Assembly (NCBI GenBank): GCA_031553765.1 | Contig: JAVBKY010000003.1 | Span: 496,001 to 560,000 of the forward strand | Direction of reading: 5' to 3' | Length of the DNA stretch: 64,000 nt | From: JAITMY01 sp031553765 | GTDB taxonomy: Bacteria > Bacteroidota > Bacteroidia > Bacteroidales > UBA932 | In this document: in pieces, positions 52,790 to 60,675 of the stretch | Numbering within the stretch: the first letter of the stretch is position 1 | Layout of the letters: each line of letters opens with the position of its first letter | Translations under genes and position numbers: made by a program | The notes under the pieces: generated by a model | Told to the model about the DNA's origin: nothing | What the model saw: the letters and a program-made list of their open reading frames with translations, nothing else | Databases searched by the model: none

Positions 52790-52823
52790 GGACTTGCGAA
52801 AAGCGACATGCGATTTGCGACAA
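52790..52823. repeat. Family B left half before the four-helix-bundle gene
   Basis: GGACTTGCGAAAAGCGACAT then GCGATTTGCGACAAG. Its counterpart follows the small gene at 53205-53240. Confidence 0.7.
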
Positions 52824-52833
52824 GACAAAGACG

Positions 52834-53190
52834 ATGAAGCACAACTTTAAAGAATTAATCGCTTGGCAAAAGGCAAGAGCAATTGTAAAGCATACTTATT
52901 TGCTTACACAAAAGTTTCCTGCCGAAGAAAGATTTGGGCTAACGCAACAAATTCGCCGCGCCGCGGTTTCCGTTCCTTCAAATATTGCAGAAGGTTCAGG
53001 ACGTGGCACTAATGCTGATTTCTCACACTTTCTTGATGTTGCTTACGGTTCCGCTTGCGAAGTTGAAACTCAACTATATTTGTCTTTAGATCTCGATTTT
53101 ATTTTACAAAATGAATTCGATGTAATAAATAGCATGTTACAAGATGTACAAAAACTAATTTGTAATTTCCAAAAATCCTTACAGAAATAG
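52834..53190 (+). CDS. Four-helix-bundle protein of the 23S rRNA intervening-sequence type (TIGR02436-like)
   Basis: 118 residues. MKHNFKELIAWQKARAIV at the start, FGLTQQIRRAAVSVPSNIAEGSGRG in the middle and FLDVAYGSACEVETQL near residue 75 are typical of the S23/IVS four-helix-bundle family. Such genes were first found inside intervening sequences of 23S rRNA; related proteins (bAvd) serve in diversity-generating retroelements. It sits between mutA and mutB, where relatives usually have no gene, flanked by the two halves of a family B repeat. It is not needed for mutase function. Intact and probably translated from the mutA transcript. Confidence 0.85.
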   Translation: MKHNFKELIAWQKARAIVKHTYLLTQKFPAEERFGLTQQIRRAAVSVPSNIAEGSGRGTNADFSHFLDVAYGSACEVETQLYLSLDLDFILQNEFDVINSMLQDVQKLICNFQKSLQK

Positions 53191-53204
53191 AATTCACCTG
53201 ATGC

Positions 53205-53240
53205 TACGTCTCGCATGTCGCAAGTCGAGTATCGCATATC
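53205..53240. repeat. Family B right half after the four-helix-bundle gene
   Basis: CTACGTCTCGCATGTCGCAA then GTCGAGTATCGCATATC. It is the reverse complement of the family's left-arm consensus (GATATGCGATACTCGACTTG). It ends eight bases before the mutB ATG. Confidence 0.75.
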
Positions 53241-53248
53241 TAACAATT

Positions 53249-55381
53249 ATGAAACCAAAATTTTCTGAAATAGAATTCAAAACCTCGGCTCAATTTTGCG
53301 AAATAGAGAAAGAAGGCCCTGCCTTCAACACTCCCGAGCAAATAGCCGTGAAGCCCGTTTACACCGCCAAGGACTTGGCAGATATGGAGCACCTGAACTA
53401 CGCTGCCGGTGTGGCTCCCTACCTGCGCGGCCCGTACAGCACCATGTACGTTATGAGCCCGTGGACCATCCGTCAGTACGCCGGATTCTCTACCGCCGAA
53501 GAATCGAACGCCTTTTACCGCCGCAACCTTGCCGCAGGTCAAAAGGGTCTTTCAGTGGCATTTGACCTTGCCACACACCGCGGCTATGATGCCGACCACC
53601 AGCGCGTGGTAGGTGACGTAGGTAAGGCTGGTGTGAGCATTTGCAGCGTTGAAGACATGAAGGTGCTCTTCAACCAAATTCCGCTTGATAAGATGTCCGT
53701 TTCCATGACCATGAACGGCGCCGTGTTGCCTATTTTGGCCTTTTACATTGTAGCAGGTTTGGAGCAGGGCTGTACGCTTGACCAATTGAGCGGAACCATC
53801 CAAAACGACATTTTGAAGGAATTCATGGTGCGTAACACTTACATTTACCCACCGGAATTTTCAATGCGTATTATCGGCGATATTTTTGCCTTTACTTCGC
53901 AAAATATGCCTAAGTTCAACAGCATTTCCATTTCGGGCTACCACATGCAGGAAGCAGGTGCTACGTGCGATATTGAAATGGCGTACACGCTGGCTGACGG
54001 CTTGGAGTACTTGCGTACCGGAATAAAAGCAGGTTTGGATGTTGACGCTTTTGCACCCCGCCTATCGTTCTTCTGGGCTATTGGCATGAACCACTTTATG
54101 GAGATTGCCAAAATGCGCGCCGCGCGTATGCTGTGGGCTAAAATTGTAAAGCAGTTCAACCCAAAAACAGCAAAATCACTTGCGCTGCGCACCCACTCGC
54201 AAACTTCGGGTTGGTCGCTTACCGAGCAAGACCCATTCAACAACGTAGCCCGTACCTGCATTGAGGCTATGGCAGCAGCGCTGGGTCACACCCAGTCGTT
54301 GCACACCAACGCGCTCGACGAAGCTATTGCATTGCCAACCGATTTCTCGGCACGTATTGCCCGTAACACGCAAATCTACATTCAAGAAGAAACCTACATC
54401 ACCAAGTCGGTTGACCCATGGGCAGGTTCGTACTACGTAGAGAAGTTGACGCAAGAAATTGCCGACCGCGCTTGGGCGTTGATTGAGGAAGTTGAGAAGT
54501 TGGGCGGTATGGCCAAGGCCATTGAAACAGGCATTCCCAAAATGCGCATTGAAGAGGCTGCTGCTCGTAAGCAAGCCCGCATTGATAGCAACATGGACGT
54601 AATTGTTGGTCTAAATAAATATCGCTTGGAAAAAGAAGATCCTATCGATATTTTGGACGTGGACAACACGGCCGTGCGTGAAAGCCAAATCAAGCGTTTG
54701 AATGCGCTCCGCACAGGCCGTAACGAAGCCGATGTAAAGGCCGCTTTGGAGGCTATTACCAAGGCTGCCGAAACCAAGACGGGCAACCTGCTTGCTCTTG
54801 CTGTTGACGCTGCTAAAAAGCGTGCCACGCTGGGCGAAATCTCTGATGCTTGTGAAAAGATTGCCGGACGTTATAAAGCAACCATTCGTATGAACTCAGG
54901 AGTATACAGCGCCGAATCAAAGGGCGATGCCAACTTTGACAAGGCTAAGAAAATGGTGGAAGAATTTGCCAAGAAGGAAGGCCGTCAACCACGTATTATG
55001 GTAGCCAAGTTGGGACAAGACGGTCACGACCGTGGTGCCAAGGTTGTTGCCACCGGTTACGCTGACTTGGGCTTTGACGTGGACATGGGTCCGCTGTTCC
55101 AAACCCCCGAGGAGGCCGCCAAGCAAGCCGTTGAAAACGACGTGCACATTTTCGCCGTATCATCGCTGGCTGCTGGACATAAAACGCTTGTGCCGCAAGT
55201 GGTAGCCGAACTCAAAAAGTTGGGCCGCGAGGATATCATCGTAATTGTAGGTGGTGTAATTCCTCACCAAGATTACGAGTTCCTTTACAACGCTGGTGCC
55301 GCCGCCATCTTTGGTCCCGGTAGCCCTGTAACAACTTCAGCTATTAAGATGATGGAGTTGCTGATGATGAAGGAGGCGTAA
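53249..55381 (+). CDS. mutB: Methylmalonyl-CoA mutase large (alpha) subunit
   Basis: 710 residues from the ATG at 53249; the upstream frame runs through the repeat. The catalytic barrel with TMNGAVLPILAFYI and SFFWAIGMNHFMEIAKMRAARMLWA is followed by a true B12 domain with DGHDRGA (His593 as the lower axial ligand) and the GGVIPxQD loop. It carries adenosylcobalamin and, with MutA, links propionyl-CoA and succinyl-CoA, a key route to propionate in Bacteroidota. The protein looks complete. A terminator follows at 55398. Confidence 0.96.
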   Translation: MKPKFSEIEFKTSAQFCEIEKEGPAFNTPEQIAVKPVYTAKDLADMEHLNYAAGVAPYLRGPYSTMYVMSPWTIRQYAGFSTAEESNAFYRRNLAAGQKGLSVAFDLATHRGYDADHQRVVGDVGKAGVSICSVEDMKVLFNQIPLDKMSVSMTMNGAVLPILAFYIVAGLEQGCTLDQLSGTIQNDILKEFMVRNTYIYPPEFSMRIIGDIFAFTSQNMPKFNSISISGYHMQEAGATCDIEMAYTLADGLEYLRTGIKAGLDVDAFAPRLSFFWAIGMNHFMEIAKMRAARMLWAKIVKQFNPKTAKSLALRTHSQTSGWSLTEQDPFNNVARTCIEAMAAALGHTQSLHTNALDEAIALPTDFSARIARNTQIYIQEETYITKSVDPWAGSYYVEKLTQEIADRAWALIEEVEKLGGMAKAIETGIPKMRIEEAAARKQARIDSNMDVIVGLNKYRLEKEDPIDILDVDNTAVRESQIKRLNALRTGRNEADVKAALEAITKAAETKTGNLLALAVDAAKKRATLGEISDACEKIAGRYKATIRMNSGVYSAESKGDANFDKAKKMVEEFAKKEGRQPRIMVAKLGQDGHDRGAKVVATGYADLGFDVDMGPLFQTPEEAAKQAVENDVHIFAVSSLAAGHKTLVPQVVAELKKLGREDIIVIVGGVIPHQDYEFLYNAGAAAIFGPGSPVTTSAIKMMELLMMKEA

Positions 55382-55397
55382 GCCAAACTCAACTCAC

Positions 55398-55431
55398 AAA
55401 AAAACCGCTACTTTTCAGTAGCGGTTTTTTT
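55398..55431 (+). terminator. Rho-independent terminator of the mutAB operon
   Basis: AAAACCGCTACT and AGTAGCGGTTTT pair around a short loop, followed by TTTT. It directly follows mutB. Confidence 0.9.
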
Positions 55432-55577
55432 GTGCCGTAGGCACGGTATATTGGTAGAAAAATATCAGCCTCTCAACCCTTCAACGTCCCTTCGGGACGA
55501 AACCCGTTGCGTACCCACGGCACGCAAAAAAACATTGCGCATTGCCTTTCCTACCAACATCAAATCCCTACGGGATT
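55432..55577. repeat. Second REP-like palindrome array
   Basis: GTGCCgtaGGCAC (55432-55444), CGTCCCttcGGGACG (55485-55499) and AATCCCtacGGGATT (55563-55577). The three-hairpin format resembles the REP units around the Y1 transposase, but the outer hairpins have different sequences and no transposase adjoins. No gene is seen in the ~290-base gap. Confidence 0.75.
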
Positions 55578-55670
55578 ATGGTTTATTTTTTCAAAATTAT
55601 TGCTGCTTGTGAACTATAAATACGAATTTTTGACATATTTAAGTTCACAAAATCTCTACTATTGCAATTC

Positions 55671-56582
55671 TCACTCCTTATTCACCTCCCACTCAGTTCC
55701 CAACACAAGCGTTCCGTTATAGTTGAAACTAAATTCTGTGGTATCGGCAAAAACACCGTTGCTCATGCTTACTGTATAATTATCGGCGTCTTTCGTTAGC
55801 TGCATATCACCGCTTTTAAGGCTTTTCCATGCTCCATCGTAGTAAACTTGGCACGTGGTTACCTCGGAGGCCGTTTGCCCAATAGTAGTCGTGCCACTTT
55901 GCAGCGTACTTATCCAAGCATCGTCGGTGTGCGTGATGGTTATGGCCACCTTGATATTATCCTGCACCAGCATATCCAAGCACTGCCTGCAGTGGTTGTT
56001 CAATGTTTTCACGCTGCTTTGCCAAGCGTATAGCACCTTGTGCGGACTACGGGCACTGTCGCTGCTAAAGCTAACCTCACCGATACCCACAGAGGCCAAG
56101 GAACTACCCGGAATTGAACCATCATAAGTAATGGCAATGCTCTTTCCAGTTGTGGTTTTTCCGCTTAGCGTAAGGGAGTAATTTGTCTTGCCATTAGTAG
56201 TGGTAACACGCACAGTGGCAGTGCTATCCAGCACGTATAGAACGCCATCAAACTTAAGAGTACCTGACAGCGTTTTGGCGGCTGTGCTGTAACGTCCGGC
56301 AACTATTACGCTGTTGGGAAAGGGAACAAAAAAGTTTACCTCAAGCACGCAAGAATCTGATACCACTCCTTGAGTGTTGCTTGCACCCTTCATTATCAAA
56401 ATTATTTTATCCCAATTCCTTTGCGCATCGTATCCCATGTTGGTTTGGTGAAGCTTTTCAATGTTGAGGGAAAGCCCATCAACGGTGATGTTTCCACCTT
56501 GCGGCTCATCTTCAGAGCTGCAGCCGCTCCAAATGATGCCAACTGCGATGAGCAGAATTGCCAAAAACGTCGTTTTTTTCAT
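55671..56582 (-). CDS. Lipoprotein of unknown function, beta-rich
   Basis: 303 residues from the ATG at 56582. The signal ends IIWSGC-S, a lipobox. The mature protein is beta-strand and Thr/Ser-rich (for example TVRVTTTNGKTNYSLTLSGKTTTGKSI), a pattern common to Bacteroidota surface lipoproteins, with a CRQC pair near residue 200. I do not recognise the family. A -7 box at 56606 sets the start; the frame from 56597 would begin at the transcription start. Confidence 0.75.
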   Translation of the reverse strand: MKKTTFLAILLIAVGIIWSGCSSEDEPQGGNITVDGLSLNIEKLHQTNMGYDAQRNWDKIILIMKGASNTQGVVSDSCVLEVNFFVPFPNSVIVAGRYSTAAKTLSGTLKFDGVLYVLDSTATVRVTTTNGKTNYSLTLSGKTTTGKSIAITYDGSIPGSSLASVGIGEVSFSSDSARSPHKVLYAWQSSVKTLNNHCRQCLDMLVQDNIKVAITITHTDDAWISTLQSGTTTIGQTASEVTTCQVYYDGAWKSLKSGDMQLTKDADNYTVSMSNGVFADTTEFSFNYNGTLVLGTEWEVNKE

Positions 56583-56605
56583 AAAACCTAATTGCATTTA
56601 TTTTT

Positions 56606-56613
56606 CAAAGATA
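56606..56613 (-). promoter_or_regulatory. Putative -7 box TATCTTTG
   Basis: Minus-strand TATCTTTG 23 bases before the ATG at 56582. Confidence 0.55.
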
Positions 56614-56734
56614 AACAATAAATGATGTTACTCATGATGAAAAATTTGTAAAATCAGCTATGGAAACAAGGGAGTGAAAAATCGTCAATTTCTCGTAGCA
56701 AGGATTTTTAAACTCTAAACCCACAGATTATTTG

Positions 56735-56742
56735 TATTTTTG
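56735..56742 (+). promoter_or_regulatory. Putative -7 box TATTTTTG for the mechanosensitive channel gene
   Basis: Plus-strand TATTTTTG 22 bases before the ATG at 56765; it excludes the TTG at 56732 as start. Confidence 0.55.
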
Positions 56743-56764
56743 TTCCTACAAAATCTTTTGCCCC

Positions 56765-57994
56765 ATGACCACTTCACCCCTATCCCACTTTCACAGCCTG
56801 TACAGGGCTTGGCTCAATGAGTTTGTTGCGTCGGCTAACGTGGCTAACGTCATTTACGCCATCAGCATTCTTTTGATTTGCCTGGTAGTATCGGTGCTGT
56901 TTTATAAGGTGGGTAAGTGGCTCATTTTTCGTGGTACAGAACTGTTTATCCAAAGGCGCAATAGCCGCACAATATTGGCGTTAAAGCGCAATAGATTTTT
57001 TTCGTACTTGAGCTACTACTTGCCGCTGCTGGTATTTAAGTTCAACTTCGATGCCCTGTTTATGAACTTCAGCAAACTCCCGGTAGTGCTCACTAAGCTG
57101 TACGAAATCATAGCAATCGTTTTGTTGGTACTTATTATCAACTCCATACTCAACACCATTGTTGACCTCAACAAAACCTCCAAGCATTCCAAACCTATTC
57201 GCGGGTTGCTGCAATTCCTGCAAATTGTTATTTACTTCATTGCCGGCATATTTTGCATTTCCATACTTATAGATAAATCACCTACCGCACTCGTAGCGGG
57301 TCTGGGAGCGGCATCAGCTATCATCATGCTCATTTTCAAGGACAGCATTACCAGCTTGGTGGCAGGCGTACAGCTATCGTTTAACCACATGCTACGCATA
57401 GGCGACTGGGTGTCGCTACCTAAGTACAATGTTGATGGAGAAATATATGATATTACACTCACCTCGGTCAAAATTCGCAACTGGGATAAAAGCGTATCCA
57501 TGGTGCCCACGTACAACCTCATAGCCAACGATTCGGTAACCAACTGGCGCTACATGAAGGATTTCGGTGCACGACGCATATCGCGCTCCATTATTGTAGA
57601 TATTCACACCGTGCAATTTTGTACTCCCGAAATGCTGGAGCGCTATCGCCAAATTGAGGGCGTCAACGAGGCGTTGAGAAGGGTAAAAATGCTGGATGAT
57701 GTACCCACATCGGGCGCAATCATCAACACCCAAAGCCTTACCAACATTGGCGTTATGCGCGCCTACGCATTGTACTACCTTGAAAACAAAAAGGAAATTC
57801 GCAAGGATTTGGATATTATGGTGCGCCAACGCGGACACCTACTCAACGGTCTGCCGCTTGAGGTTTACTGCTTCACAAATACCACCGAAACCAAGGTGTA
57901 CGAAAACATTCAATCTGATATTTTCGACCACCTGATAGCGGTTGCTCCGCTATTTGATCTTAAACTGTTTCAAAGCGCTGTGGCAACCGCATAG
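56765..57994 (+). CDS. MscS-family mechanosensitive channel
   Basis: 409 residues. Several TM segments before residue 200 end in the pore helix GLGAASAIIMLIFKDSITSLVAGVQLSFNHMLRIGDWVSLP, the core MscS signature. The C-terminal beta domain and alpha/beta part follow. Length and the extra N-terminal TMs resemble YbdG-type channels. It should gate under membrane tension. It is 27 bases before the U32 gene and probably cotranscribed with it. ATG at 56765 chosen from the promoter position. Confidence 0.92.
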   Translation: MTTSPLSHFHSLYRAWLNEFVASANVANVIYAISILLICLVVSVLFYKVGKWLIFRGTELFIQRRNSRTILALKRNRFFSYLSYYLPLLVFKFNFDALFMNFSKLPVVLTKLYEIIAIVLLVLIINSILNTIVDLNKTSKHSKPIRGLLQFLQIVIYFIAGIFCISILIDKSPTALVAGLGAASAIIMLIFKDSITSLVAGVQLSFNHMLRIGDWVSLPKYNVDGEIYDITLTSVKIRNWDKSVSMVPTYNLIANDSVTNWRYMKDFGARRISRSIIVDIHTVQFCTPEMLERYRQIEGVNEALRRVKMLDDVPTSGAIINTQSLTNIGVMRAYALYYLENKKEIRKDLDIMVRQRGHLLNGLPLEVYCFTNTTETKVYENIQSDIFDHLIAVAPLFDLKLFQSAVATA

Positions 57995-58021
57995 CATTAA
58001 AAATTTCCTTGCACACTTTAA

Positions 58022-59851
58022 ATGGCAAACTTTAAATCACCTGAACTTCTCGCCCCTGCCAAAAACTTGGAGGTTGCCTTAGCCGCCATAAACCACGGTG
58101 CCGATGCGCTATACATGGGCGCCGCCAAATTCGGTGCGCGCGAGGCTGCGGGCAACTCACTACAGGACATTGAGAAAGCGGTAAGGTACGCGCACAAATT
58201 TCGGGCAAAAGTTTTCCTCACGCTCAACACCATTCTGCACGAGCATGAGCTGGAGGAAGCACGTAAATTAGCCGTGGCGGCCTACGAAATGGGCTGCGAC
58301 GCGCTTATTGTGCAGGACATGGCTTTTCTCGAAATGGATTTGCCGCCCATTGCGCTACACGCCTCCACGCAAACGCACAATACTACGCCCGAGAAAGTAA
58401 AATTTTTACAAGATGTAGGTTTTCAGCGTGTAGTGCTGGCGCGTGAGCTATCGCTAAGGCAGATTGCTGAAATACGTACCGCCACAACCGTGGAACTGGA
58501 GAGCTTCATTCACGGCGCGCTATGCGTGTCGTACAGCGGGCAGTGCTACCTGAGCCACATGCTCACAGGCCGCAGCGCCAACCGTGGCGCTTGCGCCCAA
58601 CCCTGCCGCTCGGCCTATAACTTGGTAGACGAACAGGGCAAAATTATAGTAAGAAATAAGCACCTACTCTCCTTGCGCGACCTCAACCTTACCGACCAAC
58701 TACAGCAGCTGGCGCAGGCCGGGGTATGCTCGTTCAAAATTGAGGGGCGACTCAAAGATGCGGACTACGTAAAAAATGTGGTGGGGCACTACCGAAAAAC
58801 CTTGGATGAGGTGTTTGCGGGGCAAAAAAGACCCTCTTCAGGACATGTTGACCTCAACTTTGAACCAAACCCCGCCAAAACATTTTCGCGCGGATTTAGC
58901 ACCTATTTCGCGGCAAAAGACAAACCCGCCAACTTGGCCTCACTCAACACCCCAAAATCAGTTGGAGAAAAGTTGGGAAGAATAAAGTCGCTTGATAAAC
59001 AAAGTATTACGATAGAATTCGAAAGTGAAGCTTTAAGATTAAACCCGGGCGATGGCATTTGCTTTTTTGATAAAACCGGCAACTTACACGGCACTAACGT
59101 CAACCGAGCAGAAGGAAATAGGCTGTGGTTAAATAACATGAGCGACATAAACGCGGGTGCTCCCCTATTCCGCAACTTTGATCTCAACTTTCAAAAGCAG
59201 CTGGATAACTCCAACTCCGCCAAGCGCCTCATTAATGTAGAAATAGCTTTCGAATCCAATGAAAATAGTGTACAGCTTACCGCCAAGGATGAGGATGGTA
59301 TAATAAATACACAAATATTTGAAAAAGAATATATTAAATCGAACAACTCAGCTAAAACTTTAGCTACTATACAAGAGCAACTTAGTAAAGCTGGCAGCTC
59401 TATATTCAACATTACAAATGTAAAAGCAAATAGCAACGAAACAGGATTTTACGCTATTTCCGAACTTAACAGCTGGCGAAGGACTATTTTAGAGAAATTG
59501 GAAGAAAAAAGAGATTTATATTATCAAAATGAGGGGCAATCAAATACAAAAAACAACACACCCTACCCCAACCTAAACTTAAGCTTTAAGGGAAACGTAC
59601 TAAATTCTCTCTCTAAGCAATTTTATATGCGACATGGGGTCAAAGAAATTGCTCCTGCATATGAAGCTGAAAAGCCCATAGGCGAGGTTGAACTGATGGT
59701 TACTCGTTACTGCCTGCTACGCGAGCTGGGTTCCTGTAAAAAAGATAAGAGCGGAAAACGCCTTCAAGAACCTTTATTCTTGGAAAATAACGGTCGGCGA
59801 TTGAAGTTAAACTTTGACTGCAGAAACTGTCAAATGAAGGTGCTGGGGTAA
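58022..59851 (+). CDS. Peptidase U32 family protein (RlhA/YegQ-like, DUF3656)
   Basis: 609 residues. The family signature ESFIHGALCVSYSGQC is followed by GACAQPCRSAYNL (CxQPC cysteines for a cluster or metal). E. coli U32 proteins RlhA and TrhP/TrhO-linked YegQ act in RNA hydroxylation rather than proteolysis, and this length with a C-terminal DUF3656-like region best fits RlhA. The C-terminal ~200 residues are AT-rich and less conserved. Cysteines at the very end (CRNCQMKVLG) may bind metal. Confidence 0.85.
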   Translation: MANFKSPELLAPAKNLEVALAAINHGADALYMGAAKFGAREAAGNSLQDIEKAVRYAHKFRAKVFLTLNTILHEHELEEARKLAVAAYEMGCDALIVQDMAFLEMDLPPIALHASTQTHNTTPEKVKFLQDVGFQRVVLARELSLRQIAEIRTATTVELESFIHGALCVSYSGQCYLSHMLTGRSANRGACAQPCRSAYNLVDEQGKIIVRNKHLLSLRDLNLTDQLQQLAQAGVCSFKIEGRLKDADYVKNVVGHYRKTLDEVFAGQKRPSSGHVDLNFEPNPAKTFSRGFSTYFAAKDKPANLASLNTPKSVGEKLGRIKSLDKQSITIEFESEALRLNPGDGICFFDKTGNLHGTNVNRAEGNRLWLNNMSDINAGAPLFRNFDLNFQKQLDNSNSAKRLINVEIAFESNENSVQLTAKDEDGIINTQIFEKEYIKSNNSAKTLATIQEQLSKAGSSIFNITNVKANSNETGFYAISELNSWRRTILEKLEEKRDLYYQNEGQSNTKNNTPYPNLNLSFKGNVLNSLSKQFYMRHGVKEIAPAYEAEKPIGEVELMVTRYCLLRELGSCKKDKSGKRLQEPLFLENNGRRLKLNFDCRNCQMKVLG

Positions 59852-59870
59852 GAGAAGGCGGGAAAAATCA

Positions 59871-59878
59871 TACATTTG
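59871..59878 (+). promoter_or_regulatory. Putative -7 box TACATTTG for the OMP gene
   Basis: Perfect TAnnTTTG 26 bases before the ATG at 59904. Confidence 0.6.
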
Positions 59879-59903
59879 CATATTCGTACAAAACAATCAC
59901 ACC

Positions 59904-60512
59904 ATGAGGAAAATACTTTTATTGCTCGCTCTCGCCTGTCTTTCAACTTACACCTTTGCCCAAAGCCGCGTAAGTTTTGGGGTTCGCGCCGGACTAAACG
60001 TTGACCATCAACTATTTGAGGACAATGGCATTACTACTCTTCCCGACAACCAATTGGGCTTTCACTTTGGCGCGGTGAGCGACATTCGCATGTTTGGCAG
60101 CCTGTACTTTGAACCGGGATTGATGTTCACCACCAAGGGCTCTACCACCACACAAAAAGGCGTAGGCACCTCCCACAACAGGCAGTACTATCTGGAAATG
60201 CCTTTACTGCTTTCGTACTACTTCACTGTAGTACCCGATGCGTTGGGCATCAGCATCAACGCAGGACCGTTTGTAGCCATGGGGTTATGGGGCAACAGCG
60301 TTGATGCCAACGGTAGTGAATCCTCCATTTTTTCAAACAGCAAAATGAAGCGTTTCGACACGGGTTTCCGCTTTGGCGGTGCGCTGGAGTTCCATCAGGT
60401 ACTTTTTGGGCTCAGCTACGATGTCGGGCTGTACGATGTCTCACAAAAAGAGAACTTCGACTTCAACATAAAGAACCGCACGTTAATGATTAGCGTAGGA
60501 TATAACTTCTAA
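59904..60512 (+). CDS. Porin-family outer-membrane beta-barrel protein
   Basis: 202 residues. A signal peptide (about residues 1-19, ending TFAQ) precedes eight predicted strands. The first conserved strand SFGVRAGLNVDHQ and the terminal IGVGYNF-like end (SVGYNF) fit the PorT/OmpX-like 8-strand Bacteroidota family. The terminal phenylalanine is needed for BAM insertion. Role unknown. Short gap with own promoter and terminator, so monocistronic. Confidence 0.88.
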   Translation: MRKILLLLALACLSTYTFAQSRVSFGVRAGLNVDHQLFEDNGITTLPDNQLGFHFGAVSDIRMFGSLYFEPGLMFTTKGSTTTQKGVGTSHNRQYYLEMPLLLSYYFTVVPDALGISINAGPFVAMGLWGNSVDANGSESSIFSNSKMKRFDTGFRFGGALEFHQVLFGLSYDVGLYDVSQKENFDFNIKNRTLMISVGYNF

Positions 60513-60530
60513 CATTATATCGCTATTAGC

Positions 60531-60567
60531 AAAACCCCGACAAAAGAGAGTCTTTGTCGGGGTTTTT
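60531..60567 (+). terminator. Rho-independent terminator of the OMP gene
   Basis: AAAACCCCGACAAA and TTTGTCGGGGTTTT pair around a short loop, followed by T. Confidence 0.88.
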
Positions 60568-60607
60568 CATTATCCATTGTAAATTATCAATTTTCCATTA
60601 TTTTTCG

Positions 60608-60615
60608 TACCTTTG
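60608..60615 (+). promoter_or_regulatory. Putative -7 box TACCTTTG for typA
   Basis: Perfect TAnnTTTG 61 bases before the ATG at 60676; the leader contains AT-rich repeat sequence. Confidence 0.6.
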
Positions 60616-60675
60616 CACGCTTTTTTACACGAATAACCCCTATTCGTAATTGATAATTCGTAATTCCTAATTTTC

